From JAKFWF01 sp963750535 (GTDB taxonomy: Bacteria; Pseudomonadota; Alphaproteobacteria; Rhizobiales; Hyphomicrobiaceae), in assembly GCA_963750535.1 (NCBI GenBank), contig CAVVRF010000032.1:124001-188000 (forward strand): a stretch of DNA of 64,000 nt. The letters run 5' to 3'. Below are positions 35,618 to 45,294 of the stretch, one piece after another. Each line of letters opens with the position of its first letter. Within the stretch, counting starts at the first letter, position 1. A model generated the notes under the pieces. The model made no database searches and was not told where the DNA came from. It was given only the letters and a program-made list of their open reading frames with translations. Position numbers and translations under genes: made by a program.

Positions 35618-36991
35618 TCACGCGGTCGGCGGCTGCCATTTCTCGCGCATGGTGACGAGCTCCTCGGCGGCACTCGGGTGCAGCGCGACGGTGGCGTCGA
35701 AATCGGCCTTGGTGGCACCGAGCTTCAGCGCAATCGCGGCGACCTGGACGATCTCGCCGGCGTCGGGCCCGAGGATATGCACGCCCAGCACCTTCTGCGT
35801 GTCGGCATCGACCACCAGCTTCATGATGGTGCGGTCGGTGGCGCCCGACAGCGTCGCCTTCATCGGCCGGAAGTTCGATTTGTAGATGTCCAGGCGATGG
35901 CCGGCGTCGCGCGCGTGGCTCTCCGAGAGGCCGACAGTGCCGATCTCCGGCGTCGAGAACACGGCGGTCGGGATCAGGGTGTGATCGACGCGGGTCGGGC
36001 GGTCGCCGAACTCGGTGTCGGCAAAGGCATGGCCTTCGCGGATCGCGACCGGCGTCAGGTTGACCCGGTCGGTGACATCGCCGACGGCGTGGATATGGGC
36101 CACGCTGCTGCGCGAGTATTGATCGACCGCGATCTCGCCGCGCCGGCCGACCGTGACGCCCGCCGCCTCGAGACCGAGGCCCGCGGTGTTGGGCTCGCGG
36201 CCGATCGCCAGCATGATCTGGTCGGCGCCGATCGCCTGGCCATTGCGCAGCTTGAGATCGAGGCCGCCGGCGTGCTTCTCGATCGCGGCGATGGCGGCGC
36301 CGGTTACGATGCGGATGCCGCGGCGGGTGTAGGCCTCGGTCAGGCCGTCGCGCAGATCCTCGTCGAAGCCGCGCAGGATCTTCTCGCCGCGATAGGCGAG
36401 CGTCGTCTCGACGCCGAGGCCGTGGAAGATGCCGGCGAACTCGACCGCGATGTAGCCGCCGCCGCACACCACGATGCGCTTCGGCAGTTGCGGCAGGTGG
36501 AAAGCCTCGTTCGAGGTGATCGCGTGCTCGATGCCCGGCACGCCGGCTTCGAGCTTGGGCCGGCCGCCGGTCGCGACCAGGATGCGGGCGGCGCTGACCG
36601 TGCGCTTGTCGGATTCGATCGTCACCGAATGGGGGCCGGCAAGCGTCGCGCGCGACTTGAAGATGGTGACCTTGGAGCGCTCGAGGTTGGCGCGATAGAT
36701 GCCCTCGAGCCTGGCAATCTCGCGATCCTTGTTGGCGATCAGCGTCGGCCAGTCGAAGGTCGGCTCGCCGACGCTCCAGCCGAAGCCCGCCGCTTCCTCG
36801 AACTCGTCGGCGAAGCGCGAGGCGTAGACCAGCAGCTTCTTCGGCACGCAGCCGCGGATCACGCAGGTGCCGCCGATCCGGTATTCCTCGGCGATCGCAA
36901 CCCTGGCGCCGTAGCCGGCGGCGATGCGCGCGGCGCGCACCCCGCCCGAGCCGCCGCCGATGACGAACAGATCGAAATCGTGGGCTTGCAT
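35618..36991 (-). CDS. gor: Glutathione-disulfide reductase
   Basis: This 457-residue flavoenzyme reduces glutathione disulfide with NADPH. It has the FAD motif VIGGGSGGVRAA, the redox GGTCVIRGCVPKK, the NAD(P) motif VVCGGGYIAVEFA, and the dimer-interface HPSAAEE motif with the catalytic histidine. The start is ATG 36991, which shares a base with the upstream stop (TGATG). An in-frame extension to 37066 would overlap that gene and has no FAD-domain sequence. Co-transcribed with DUF2059 and probably rpiA. Confidence 0.93.
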   Translation of the reverse strand: MQAHDFDLFVIGGGSGGVRAARIAAGYGARVAIAEEYRIGGTCVIRGCVPKKLLVYASRFADEFEEAAGFGWSVGEPTFDWPTLIANKDREIARLEGIYRANLERSKVTIFKSRATLAGPHSVTIESDKRTVSAARILVATGGRPKLEAGVPGIEHAITSNEAFHLPQLPKRIVVCGGGYIAVEFAGIFHGLGVETTLAYRGEKILRGFDEDLRDGLTEAYTRRGIRIVTGAAIAAIEKHAGGLDLKLRNGQAIGADQIMLAIGREPNTAGLGLEAAGVTVGRRGEIAVDQYSRSSVAHIHAVGDVTDRVNLTPVAIREGHAFADTEFGDRPTRVDHTLIPTAVFSTPEIGTVGLSESHARDAGHRLDIYKSNFRPMKATLSGATDRTIMKLVVDADTQKVLGVHILGPDAGEIVQVAAIALKLGATKADFDATVALHPSAAEELVTMREKWQPPTA

Positions 36992-37500
36992 CACAGATCG
37001 ACACCGCGCTTCTTGAGTTCCTTGCGCGCCTCGATCTCGACCTCCTGTCCGATCGCCTGGCCCCACGCCATGCCGAGCTGCATCGAGCGCTGCAGGATCT
37101 CGGGCTGGGTGGCGATCATCTTCTGGCCGATCGGGGTCTTGTAGAAGTTGCCGATCTCGGTCAGCTCCGCGACGCTGAACTTCTCCGCGTAGAGGGGCGC
37201 GACCATGGCCAGCATCTCCTCCTTGCGCGAGTTGAACTTGGCCGCCATCAGCGCCATCACCTCGTCGATCTCCTTGCCCCGGCCCGGCGCCTGCCGCTTG
37301 AAGGCTTCCGCCATGCCGCGGCTCATGGTGTTGATCGCGACCTCGAACTGCTTCATCGAGCCCATCGCGATCAGCAGGTCCTTGGCCGCCGTCACCGCTG
37401 CCGGATCGCCGTTGGCGGGCGGCGCCTGCTGCGCTGTCGCCGGCATGGACAGCAGCAGCGCAATGCCGATCGCGGCCGCGCGGATCATCGTCCGGAACAT
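36991..37500 (-). CDS. DUF2059 exported protein
   Basis: This 169-residue protein has a signal peptide (MFRTMIRAAAIGIALLLSMPATA, cleaved before QQAP). A helical domain with a KFSVAELTEIGNFYKTPIGQKM segment follows, the core of DUF2059. The role is unknown; the neighbourhood (gor and rpiA) is conserved in alphaproteobacteria. Start ATG 37500 gives a complete signal peptide. It lies 27 bp after rpiA. Confidence 0.85.
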   Translation of the reverse strand: MFRTMIRAAAIGIALLLSMPATAQQAPPANGDPAAVTAAKDLLIAMGSMKQFEVAINTMSRGMAEAFKRQAPGRGKEIDEVMALMAAKFNSRKEEMLAMVAPLYAEKFSVAELTEIGNFYKTPIGQKMIATQPEILQRSMQLGMAWGQAIGQEVEIEARKELKKRGVDL

Positions 37501-37527
37501 GTGCTGATCTCCAGGTTTCTCATGCAA

Positions 37528-38232
37528 CTACTCGGCGTAGTCGGCCTCGAGGACCTCGACGCCATTCGGCCCGGCGACGATGACGGTATCGGCCAGCCCG
37601 AGGAACAGGCCGTGCTCGACGACGCCGGGGATGAGGCGCAACGCCTCGGCAAGAACATCAGGCTCGACAATGCGGGACAAATGCAGGTCCAGGGTGAGGT
37701 TGCCGCCATCGGTCAGGAACGGCTGGTCGTCGGCGCCCATGCGCAGGCGGATGTCGCCGGAACATCCGACGTCGGAGGCCATCATCTCGACCATCTTGGC
37801 GGTGGCGCGGAAGCCGAACCTGACCACCTCCACCGGCAACGGAAACTTGCCCAGCACATCGACCTTCTTCGTGTGATCGGCGATCACCACCATGCGGTCG
37901 GACGCGGTGGCGACGATCTTCTCGCGCAGCAGCGCGCCGCCACCGCCCTTGATCAGCCGCAGCCGGTCGTCGATCTCGTCGGCGCCGTCGACGACGAGGT
38001 CGAGGAACGGCTCGTCGTCGAGCGTGGTGAGGCGGATGCCGAGGCGCGCGGCCTGGGCGGCGGTTGCCTCCGAGGTCGGCACGCAGATGATGTCGAGGCC
38101 CGACCTGACCCTGTCGCCCAGGAGATCGACGAACTTGGCCGCGGTCGAGCCGGTGCCCAGCCCGAGCTTCATGCCGGGCTCGATGAAAGCCAACGCCCGC
38201 GCCGCCGCCTGGAGCTTGTAGTCTGCAGCCAT
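37528..38232 (-). CDS. rpiA: Ribose-5-phosphate isomerase A
   Basis: This 234-residue enzyme interconverts ribose-5-phosphate and ribulose-5-phosphate. It has GLGTGSTAAKFVD, the catalytic DGADEID and KGGGGALLREK, all RpiA signatures, and the standard length. ATG 38232 (MAADYKLQ) follows AGGAGC. It heads the rpiA-DUF2059-gor operon, divergent from the DAHP synthase gene. Confidence 0.96.
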   Translation of the reverse strand: MAADYKLQAAARALAFIEPGMKLGLGTGSTAAKFVDLLGDRVRSGLDIICVPTSEATAAQAARLGIRLTTLDDEPFLDLVVDGADEIDDRLRLIKGGGGALLREKIVATASDRMVVIADHTKKVDVLGKFPLPVEVVRFGFRATAKMVEMMASDVGCSGDIRLRMGADDQPFLTDGGNLTLDLHLSRIVEPDVLAEALRLIPGVVEHGLFLGLADTVIVAGPNGVEVLEADYAE

Positions 38233-38600
38233 TATTGCTCCTGGGTTGCGATCGGTTGGCTCGAGGGCTGTCAATGGTGCGCACGCCGCGGGCGGGAGAT
38301 CTCCACCGGTCCGCCGAAATGTGGCGGCCGGCATTGTCTAGGCTTCGGCGGGCCCGGTGGCAAGGTCGGCGATCGCCGGCGACGGCGCGCGGATTGCGTA
38401 CGGCGACGGCTGGCGTGTGGTATAGTTCGATGAAGCCAATGCGGCGGTGGCGCCGCGACCGGGGTCGGCTGCGCCGTTCCTCGGCACGCGTATCCACGCT
38501 CTCGTCCGCACTGGCGCACGCCATGCCCATCACCTATAAGCGCGGCACGCGAGCTCACCGGGGGAGCGTTCGCGAGCCGACACCTCAGGAGAACCTAGCA
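38233..38600. other. Divergent intergenic region, rpiA and DAHP synthase
   Basis: This 368-bp gap should hold both promoters. A TATAGT hexamer near 38421 could be a -10 element for the rightward gene, but no well-spaced -35 is obvious. No attenuator-like terminator with a T-run and no credible coding frame was seen. Confidence 0.4.
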
Positions 38601-39986
38601 ATGCCCGCGCCTTGGACGCCCGACAGCTGGAGGAGCAAGCCCATCCAGCAGGTTCCGACCTATCCCGACCAGACCGTGCTGGGGGATGTCGAGGTCAAGC
38701 TCGGGACGTTTCCGCCGCTGGTTTTTGCAGGCGAGGCCCGCCAGTTGAAGCGCGCCCTCGCCGACGTCGCTCACGGCAATGGTTTCCTGCTCCAGGGTGG
38801 CGACTGCGCCGAAAGCTTCCTGGAGCACCGCGCCGACAACATCCGCGACTTCTTCCGCGTGTTCCTGCAGATGGCGGTGGTGCTGACCTATGCCGGCGGC
38901 TCGCCGGTGGTGAAGGTCGGCCGCATTGCCGGCCAGTTCGCCAAGCCGCGCTCGTCGCCGACCGAGAAGCGCGGCGGCGTCGAGCTGCCGAGCTATCGCG
39001 GCGACATCGTCAACGGTCCGGAATTCACCGCCGCGGCGCGCAGTCCCGATCCGCTGCGCCAGCTCGAGGCCTACCGGCAGTCGGCGGCGACGCTGAACCT
39101 GATCCGTGCCTTCGCGATGGGCGGCTATGCCGATCTCGAGCGCGTGCACCAGTGGAACCTCGGCTTCGTCAAGGACTCGCCGCAGGGCCACCGCTACCAG
39201 GAGCTCGCCGACCGGATCACCGAGACGATGGGCTTCATGCGGGCGTGCGGCATCACCTCGGACAACACGCCGCAATTGCGCACGACCAATTTCTACACCA
39301 GCCACGAGGCGCTGCTGCTCGGCTTCGAGCAGGCGCTGACCCGGCTCGATTCGACGTCGGGCGACTGGTACGCCACGTCCGGCCACATGCTGTGGATCGG
39401 CGACCGCACGCGCCAGCCCGACCACGCCCACATCGAGTTCTGCCGCGGCGTGAAGAACCCGGTCGGCCTCAAGTGCGGGCCTTCGCTCGAGCCCGACGGG
39501 CTGCTTCGGCTGATCGACGTGCTCAACCCCAAGGACGAGGCGGGCCGGCTGACGCTGATCTGCCGGTTCGGCGCCGACAAGGTCGCGAGCCACCTGCCGA
39601 AGCTGATCCGCACGGTGAAGAAGGCCGGGCGCACGGTGGTGTGGTCGTGCGATCCAATGCACGGCAACACGATCACCGCGGCGACCGGCTTCAAGACCCG
39701 GCCGTTCGACCGCATCCTTTCCGAGGTCGAGACGTTCTTCGCCGTGCACCGCGCCGAGGGCACTCATGCCGGCGGCATCCATGTCGAGATGACCGGCCAG
39801 AACGTGACGGAGTGCACCGGCGGCGCCGCCGCTATCTCGGACGCGGAGCTTTCGGATCGCTACCACACCCACTGCGACCCGCGGCTCAATGCCGATCAGT
39901 CGCTGGAGCTCGCGTTCCTGATCGCGGAGCGACTGAAGCTCGAGCGGGCGGTCGGTGGCAATGGCAATCTGGCGGTGGCAGGGTGA
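38601..39986 (+). CDS. Class II 3-deoxy-7-phosphoheptulonate (DAHP) synthase
   Basis: This 461-residue enzyme condenses phosphoenolpyruvate and erythrose-4-phosphate at the start of the shikimate pathway. It is the plant-like class II type: GGDCAESF with the metal-binding cysteine, ATSGHMLWIGDRTRQ, SCDPMHGNT and HVEMTGQNVTECTGG. ATG 38601 follows AGGAGAAC. Together with aroC at 31 kb and trpC at 42 kb it covers parts of aromatic synthesis in this window. It is coupled to a small exported gene by GTGA. Confidence 0.95.
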   Translation: MPAPWTPDSWRSKPIQQVPTYPDQTVLGDVEVKLGTFPPLVFAGEARQLKRALADVAHGNGFLLQGGDCAESFLEHRADNIRDFFRVFLQMAVVLTYAGGSPVVKVGRIAGQFAKPRSSPTEKRGGVELPSYRGDIVNGPEFTAAARSPDPLRQLEAYRQSAATLNLIRAFAMGGYADLERVHQWNLGFVKDSPQGHRYQELADRITETMGFMRACGITSDNTPQLRTTNFYTSHEALLLGFEQALTRLDSTSGDWYATSGHMLWIGDRTRQPDHAHIEFCRGVKNPVGLKCGPSLEPDGLLRLIDVLNPKDEAGRLTLICRFGADKVASHLPKLIRTVKKAGRTVVWSCDPMHGNTITAATGFKTRPFDRILSEVETFFAVHRAEGTHAGGIHVEMTGQNVTECTGGAAAISDAELSDRYHTHCDPRLNADQSLELAFLIAERLKLERAVGGNGNLAVAG

Positions 39987-40372
39987 AGCGCATGATCGGA
40001 CTTCGGAGCGCGGCGTTTGCCGCTGTACTATTGTTGCCGCTGGCGGCATCGGCCCAGATGGCGCCACCGCCGGCCAAGCCAGTTCCGGCGGCAAGCGCGC
40101 CGGCGCCGAGGCTGGCGGTAGGCCCGGCCAAGGCCGGAGAGCGATGCTTTCGCCTCCCGCTTTCCGATGTCGCCTTCGGCACCGAGGGCGCGACCAATGC
40201 CGCCCGCCAGAAGCTCGACGAGTATGCCGAAGCCGAGGTGAAGAAGCGCAATTGGCCGGCGAAGCCGCTGACCAAGAGCAACGAGAAGGTGAGCTGCGAG
40301 GTCTACCTCAATCTCGGCCCGATCGGCACCGAGTACCGCTGCCTCGTCACCACCACCTACTGCCAGAAGTAG
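39983..40372 (+). CDS. Small exported protein downstream of DAHP synthase
   Basis: This 129-residue protein begins MKRMIGLRSAAFAAVLLLPLAASA (GTG start 39983, overlapping the upstream stop; ATG 39992 is the alternative). A Pro/Ala-rich stretch follows, then a domain with three cysteines (GERCFRLPLSD, VSCEVYLNLGPIG, YRCLVTTTYCQ). It is exported and perhaps disulfide-bonded. I do not recognise the family. It converges on moeA with a gap of 17 bp. Confidence 0.65.
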   Translation: MKRMIGLRSAAFAAVLLLPLAASAQMAPPPAKPVPAASAPAPRLAVGPAKAGERCFRLPLSDVAFGTEGATNAARQKLDEYAEAEVKKRNWPAKPLTKSNEKVSCEVYLNLGPIGTEYRCLVTTTYCQK

Positions 40373-40389
40373 AACCGGGCGCGTCGCGC

Positions 40390-41595
40390 TCAGAAGTCGA
40401 GCGGGAGGACCGGCACGATGCCGCCGGCCTTCACCGCCGCCGCGCCGACCGGGCGGACCAGCAGGCAGTCGGCGCCGGCGAGCGGTGACAGCAGCGAGCT
40501 GTCCTGCGAGCGCACCGGTGCGACCGACGGCGGTCCGCTGGCGGAGGCTGACAGGGTCGCGCGCATGTAGTGGGCACGCGGACCATTGGCCTCGAGATCG
40601 ACCGCGGCGACCGCCTCGACGGCGCGTGCCGGATCGTCGCCGCGGCCGGCGAGCCGCTCGATCAGCGGCACCATGAAGACGCGGGCGCAGATCAGCGAGG
40701 ACACCGGGTTGCCCGGCAGCCCGAGCATTCGGGTCGCGCCGAGCCTGCCGTACATCATCGGCTTGCCCGGCCGCATCGCGATCTTCCAGAAGTCGAGCGC
40801 AAGGCCGTTCGCCTGCAGCACCGGCGCGATCAGGTCGTGGTCGCCGACGCTGGCGCCGCCGATGGTGATGAGGATGTCGGCGCCGGCCGCCGCCGCAAGA
40901 TGGCGCTCGATCGAGGCGCGGTTGTCCCTGGCGATGCCGAGGAACCTCGGCTCGCCGCCGGCGCCGAGCACCATTGCGGCGACGCCGTAGGGGTTCGAGC
41001 AGACGATCTGATCGGCCTGCGGCGGCTCGCCGGGCAGTACCAGCTCATCGCCGGAGGCGAGGATCGCGACCACCGGCCGGCGATGCACCGGCAGTCGGCC
41101 GTGACCCATGGCGGCGGCAAGCGTGATCTGCCGGGGCCCGAGCCTGGTGCCGGCCGCCAGCAGGCGATCGCCAGCGCGGAAATCGATGCCGCGCGCTCGC
41201 ACGTGGCTGTGGTCGGCGGTGCCCTCGCGGACGATGACGATGTCGCCGTCGCGGTCGCAGTTCTCCTGGATGACGATCGCGTCGGCGCCGGCCGGCACCG
41301 GCGCGCCGGTGAAGATGCGGACCGCCTCGCCGCTGCCGACCACGCCGGCAAAGCCGCGGCCGGCCGCCGCTTCGCCCTTGACCGCGAGGCGCACCGGGAC
41401 CGTGGCCACGTCGCGGGCACGGACGGCATAGCCGTCCATGGCGCTGGCATCGAACGGCGGCTGCGTCAGGGTCGCGGCGAGCGGCGCGGCGAGCACGCGG
41501 CCGTTGGCGGCCAGCGGGTCGATGGTTTCCGTCTCGAGCGGAGCCGCATCGGCAAGCAGCCGCCGCAACGCTTCCTCGACCGCCAGCAGCGCCAT
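40390..41595 (-). CDS. moeA: Molybdopterin molybdotransferase
   Basis: This 401-residue enzyme inserts molybdate into adenylated molybdopterin. Motifs: PPFDASAMDGYAVRA, FTGAPVPAGADAIVIQE, ITIGGASVGDHD (MoaB-like domain), and MLGLPGNPVSS. Length standard. It is the last gene of trpC-moaC-moeA, starting seven bases after moaC. Confidence 0.96.
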   Translation of the reverse strand: MALLAVEEALRRLLADAAPLETETIDPLAANGRVLAAPLAATLTQPPFDASAMDGYAVRARDVATVPVRLAVKGEAAAGRGFAGVVGSGEAVRIFTGAPVPAGADAIVIQENCDRDGDIVIVREGTADHSHVRARGIDFRAGDRLLAAGTRLGPRQITLAAAMGHGRLPVHRRPVVAILASGDELVLPGEPPQADQIVCSNPYGVAAMVLGAGGEPRFLGIARDNRASIERHLAAAAGADILITIGGASVGDHDLIAPVLQANGLALDFWKIAMRPGKPMMYGRLGATRMLGLPGNPVSSLICARVFMVPLIERLAGRGDDPARAVEAVAAVDLEANGPRAHYMRATLSASASGPPSVAPVRSQDSSLLSPLAGADCLLVRPVGAAAVKAGGIVPVLPLDF

Positions 41596-41602
41596 GTCCG
41601 TC

Positions 41603-42091
41603 TCATTCCTTCGCGGGTGCGGCCCGGTAGTTTCCGGAGCGGCCGCCGGACTTCTCCACCAGCCGGATGGCGGAGATCACCATGCCCTTATCGGCGGCCT
41701 TCAGCATGTCGTAGATCGTGAGACAAGCGACCGAGACCGCGGTCAGCGCCTCCATCTCGACACCGGTCTGGCCGGTGACGCGAACCTCGGCGGTCACCGC
41801 GATGCCGGGCGGCTCGCTGCGAAGGCTGAAATCGACCGTCGCCTTGGTGATGGCGAGGGGATGGCACAGCGGGATCAGCTCGTGCGTCCGTTTCGCCGCC
41901 ATGATGCCGGCGATGCGGGCGGTGGCGAGCACGTCGCCCTTCTTGGCGGTGCCGCTTTCGACGAGCGCGAGGGTATCGGCCGCCATTTCGATGAAACCCT
42001 CGGCGATCGCGGTGCGCGCCGTGACCGCCTTGCCCGACACGTCGACCATGCGCGCCTCGCCGCGCTCGTTGAGATGCGACAGCCGGCTCAT
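41603..42091 (-). CDS. moaC: Cyclic pyranopterin monophosphate synthase
   Basis: This 162-residue enzyme completes the first stage of molybdenum cofactor synthesis after MoaA. It has the start LSHLNERGEARMVDVSGK, KRTHELIPLCHPL, TGVEMEALTAVSVACLTIYDM and KSGGRSGNY, which together identify MoaC. ATG 42091 overlaps the trpC stop (ATGA). Confidence 0.97.
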   Translation of the reverse strand: MSRLSHLNERGEARMVDVSGKAVTARTAIAEGFIEMAADTLALVESGTAKKGDVLATARIAGIMAAKRTHELIPLCHPLAITKATVDFSLRSEPPGIAVTAEVRVTGQTGVEMEALTAVSVACLTIYDMLKAADKGMVISAIRLVEKSGGRSGNYRAAPAKE

Positions 42092-42885
42092 CGCTCGAGG
42101 CCCAGCAGCGCCCGGGTGGCGGCTGCGACATCGGCCTGCCGCATCAGGCTCTCGCCGACCAGGAAGGCATTGACGCCGACCTTGCCGAGGCGCGCGATGT
42201 CGGCCGGGGTGAAGATGCCGCTTTCGCCGATGACGATGCGGTCCTTCGGCACCTTGGGTGCCAGCGCCTCGGTGGTGGCAAGCGACACCTCGAAGGTCTT
42301 GAGGTTGCGATTGTTGATGCCGACGAGGCGGCAGTCGAGCCGCAGCGCGCGGTCGAGCTCGGCGGCATCGTGCACTTCGGCGATCGCATCCATGCCCCAG
42401 TCGCGGGCGGCGTTGGCGAGGTCGCGCGCGGTCGCATCGCCGACCTGGGCGAGGATGATCAGGATGCAGTCGGCGCCCCAGGCGCGCGCTTCGGCAACCT
42501 GGTAGGTGTCGAGCATGAAGTCCTTGCGCAGGACCGGCAGGCGGCAGGCATCGCGGGCCGCGGTCAGGTATTCGGGCGCGCCCTGGAACGACGGGGCGTC
42601 GGTCAACACCGACAGGCAGGCTGCCCCGCCCGCCTCATAGGCCCGCGCCAACGCCGGGGGGTCGAAATCGGCGCGGATCATTCCCTTGGAGGGCGAGGCC
42701 TTCTTGATCTCCGCGATCAGCGCGGCGCGCCCGCTGTCGAGCTTCGCGCTGAGCGCGCCAGCAAACGGGCGTGCGGGCGTTGCCGCGCCGGCCCGGCGGA
42801 TCATCTCCGGCGGCGGGCATGCGCGCTTGGCGGCGGCGATTTCGGTCCGCTTGTAGGCGGTGATCTTGTCCAGGATGTCAGCCAT
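42088..42885 (-). CDS. trpC: Indole-3-glycerol phosphate synthase
   Basis: This 265-residue TIM-barrel enzyme makes indole-3-glycerol phosphate in tryptophan synthesis. Motifs: IAEIKKASPSKGMIR, VLRKDFMLDTYQV, GINNRNLKTFEV and VIGESGI. ATG 42885 (MADILDKI) gives the normal length; the frame is open 35 codons further upstream without support. trpD and trpG, which often precede it, are not adjacent here, and neither is lexA beyond moeA. Confidence 0.95.
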   Translation of the reverse strand: MADILDKITAYKRTEIAAAKRACPPPEMIRRAGAATPARPFAGALSAKLDSGRAALIAEIKKASPSKGMIRADFDPPALARAYEAGGAACLSVLTDAPSFQGAPEYLTAARDACRLPVLRKDFMLDTYQVAEARAWGADCILIILAQVGDATARDLANAARDWGMDAIAEVHDAAELDRALRLDCRLVGINNRNLKTFEVSLATTEALAPKVPKDRIVIGESGIFTPADIARLGKVGVNAFLVGESLMRQADVAAATRALLGLER

Positions 42886-43071
42886 GATCCTGATATACGA
42901 GGCATTGGCGCGGTGGGGAAGCGGTCGGCAGTTACCAATTGCCAACCAGAGTCGTGGCAGACGCGGTTGCAAGGATTGACAGATGAACAATGATCACGTA
43001 ATGTGAACGTCAGTTCATGTCATTCCGGCGCACCGCGCCTCGCCGGAGTGTCACCAACCCATGGAGCACCC

Positions 43072-44190
43072 ATGTCGTTACCTTGGTCCTACACCAGCCG
43101 CCTCGGCCGCGATGTCGATCGCTGGCGCGCCGCCGGCTACATCGACGACCAGGCCCGCAGCCGCATCCTCGCCGACGTTGCCGCGCGCGGGCGTCGGGTC
43201 AGCCTGCCGGGGGCACTCGCGATCCTCGGCGCCACGCTGATCGGGTTCTCGGCGATGACCTTCGTCGCCGCCAACTGGCAGGAGATGTCGAAACTTGCGC
43301 GGCTGCTGCTGCTGGCGCTCGGCATGTGGACGGCCTATGGCGCCGCCACGGTGTTGTTCAGCCGCAATCTGGCGATCTTCGGCCACGCCGCGGTGCTCGC
43401 CGGCACCGCCATCTATGGCGCCGCGATCATGCTGGTGGCGCAGATGTACCATATGGACGGCAACCCGCCCGACGCGGTGCTGATGTGGGCGGCCGGCGCG
43501 TTGCTTGCCGGCGCGGCGTTCCGGTCGGGCCCGGCACTGGCGCTCGCCATGCTGCTGGTCGGACTGTGGAGCGCCTGGGAGACGATGCTCAGCAACGTGG
43601 TGCACTGGCCATTCCTGATCGGCTGGGCGGCGGTGGCGGCATGCTTCCTGTGGCTCAGGTGGCGTCCCGGCCTGCATTTGTCGGCGCTGATGCTCGCCGG
43701 CTGGATCATCACGCTCGGTGAGCGGCTGCCGCACGGCCCGCATTTCTGGCTGATCGCGGCGATCGGCTTCGGCATCGCAGGAGCGGCGATGCTCGCCGAA
43801 AAGCAATTCGCCGCCGCCTTCGAAGGCCGGGTCGGTGCCATCGCCCCCACCGCCGCCAACTACGGCCTGGGGCTCGGCTTCATCGGCCTGCTGCTGATGC
43901 AGTTCGCCCGCACCATTCCGCTGGCGCGGCTGGCGATCCTCGCGGCGGCGACGCTGGTGATCGTGATCGCGGTCATCTACTGGGCGATGCGGACCGACAA
44001 CCGGCAGGCCCTGCGCATCTCCTATGCCGCGTTCTCGGCCGAGGTGCTGGCGCTCTACTTCAAGACGCTCGGAACGCTGATCGACACCTCGCTGTTCTTC
44101 GCCATGACCGGTCTCTTCATCATCGCGCTCGCCTCGCTCGGCTACCGCCTGATGAAGACGCCAGCCCCGACCGATGGAGCCCGCCCATGA
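43072..44190 (+). CDS. DUF2157 membrane protein
   Basis: This 372-residue protein begins with a soluble segment (RLGRDVDRWRAAGYIDDQARSRIL) typical of DUF2157, followed by about ten membrane segments. Function unknown. ATG 43072 (MSLPWSYT) precedes the conserved start. It overlaps a GDYXXLXY gene (ATGA); the two families are often adjacent, suggesting a shared membrane role. Confidence 0.85.
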   Translation: MSLPWSYTSRLGRDVDRWRAAGYIDDQARSRILADVAARGRRVSLPGALAILGATLIGFSAMTFVAANWQEMSKLARLLLLALGMWTAYGAATVLFSRNLAIFGHAAVLAGTAIYGAAIMLVAQMYHMDGNPPDAVLMWAAGALLAGAAFRSGPALALAMLLVGLWSAWETMLSNVVHWPFLIGWAAVAACFLWLRWRPGLHLSALMLAGWIITLGERLPHGPHFWLIAAIGFGIAGAAMLAEKQFAAAFEGRVGAIAPTAANYGLGLGFIGLLLMQFARTIPLARLAILAAATLVIVIAVIYWAMRTDNRQALRISYAAFSAEVLALYFKTLGTLIDTSLFFAMTGLFIIALASLGYRLMKTPAPTDGARP

Positions 44191-44792
44191 TGATGCCCGC
44201 CCGCAATTGGCTGATCGCCGGCATCGCCGTCGCCAGCCTGCAGACCGCCGCCATCGGCTGGATGGTGTGGGACCGCGTCCAGCTGCTGCGGCACGGCCGC
44301 GAGATCGTGCTGCCGATCGTGCCGGTCGACCCGCGCTCGCTGTTCCGTGGCGACTACGTGATCCTGAGCTACGAGGCGCAGCGGGTGCCGGTGTCGCTGA
44401 TCACGCCGGAGCTCGACGCCGCCCGTCCGCGCGAGTTCTACGTCACGCTGGCCAAGACCGGCGACGCATGGGCGCCGGTCGCGCTTTCGGCCAAGGCGGA
44501 ACCGCCGACCGCCGATCGGATCGCCATCAAGGCGCGGCTGCGCTTCGGCTACTGGCCGAACCGGGAGACCGCGCCTGCCGGCGCCCAGCCGGCCCCGCGA
44601 AGCGAGCCGGTCATGCAGGTGCGCTACGGCATCGAAAGCTACTTCGTGCCCGAGGGCAAGGGCGTCGGCCTCGAGGAGACGGCGCGGGAGCGCAAGCTCG
44701 CGGCGGTGATCGCCGTCGACGGCCGGGGCAACGCCGCGATCAAGGGACTGATCGTCGACGGCAAGTTACAATACGAGGAGCCGCTATTGTGA
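44187..44792 (+). CDS. GDYXXLXY domain membrane-anchored protein
   Basis: This 201-residue protein has one N-terminal membrane anchor (WLIAGIAVASLQTAAIGWMV) and the signature RGDYVILSYE at about residues 54-63, which defines the GDYXXLXY family. A second conserved part is VRYGIESYFVPEGKG. The bulk should lie outside the cytoplasm. Function unknown; it is coupled to the DUF2157 gene. Confidence 0.85.
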   Translation: MMMPARNWLIAGIAVASLQTAAIGWMVWDRVQLLRHGREIVLPIVPVDPRSLFRGDYVILSYEAQRVPVSLITPELDAARPREFYVTLAKTGDAWAPVALSAKAEPPTADRIAIKARLRFGYWPNRETAPAGAQPAPRSEPVMQVRYGIESYFVPEGKGVGLEETARERKLAAVIAVDGRGNAAIKGLIVDGKLQYEEPLL

Positions 44793-44878
44793 TCTGCGCA
44801 AATTGAGGGTGGCGGGAGGCGGCCTCGATCGCCTAGTTTGCCGGCGCGAAAAGTCTGTCCCCAGGGAGAATGACCGCC

Positions 44879-45226
44879 ATGCCGATCACCCGTCACGAGC
44901 CGTCGAAGATCTATTCCAAGGTCGTCGAGGCGAACAACTTCGTCTACACCTCCGGCATCGTCGCCGATGACATCACGCAGGACGTAAGCGGCCAGACGGC
45001 CCAGATCCTGAAGGAGATCGACCGGCTCCTGAAGGTTGCCGGCGCCGACAAGACGAAGGTCGTCTCGGCCACCATCTGGCTGACCGACATCCGCCTGCGC
45101 GATGCCATGAACAAGTCCTGGACCGCCTGGACCGGCGGCCAGAACCTGCCGGGCCGCGCCTGCGTCGAGGCCAAGCTCGCCGATCCGCGCATGCTGGTCG
45201 AGATCGCCGTCATCGCCGCGAAGTAG
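44879..45226 (+). CDS. RidA family protein
   Basis: This 115-residue protein has the compact RidA fold: VVEANNFVYTSGIVADD, TAQILKEIDRLLKVAGADK and GRACVEAKLADPRMLVEIAVIA. The arginine in PGRACVEAKL matches the conserved substrate-binding position. I chose ATG 44879 as AGGGAG is about 10 bases upstream; ATG 44870 is too close to it. Distinct from the RidA protein at 35 kb. Confidence 0.85.
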   Translation: MPITRHEPSKIYSKVVEANNFVYTSGIVADDITQDVSGQTAQILKEIDRLLKVAGADKTKVVSATIWLTDIRLRDAMNKSWTAWTGGQNLPGRACVEAKLADPRMLVEIAVIAAK

Positions 45227-45294
45227 GCGTTTTCCGACCGTCGAGCGGGAGGGCGCCGCCGGCCCCTCCTGCCTCCGCAGCAAGAGGCAGCGCG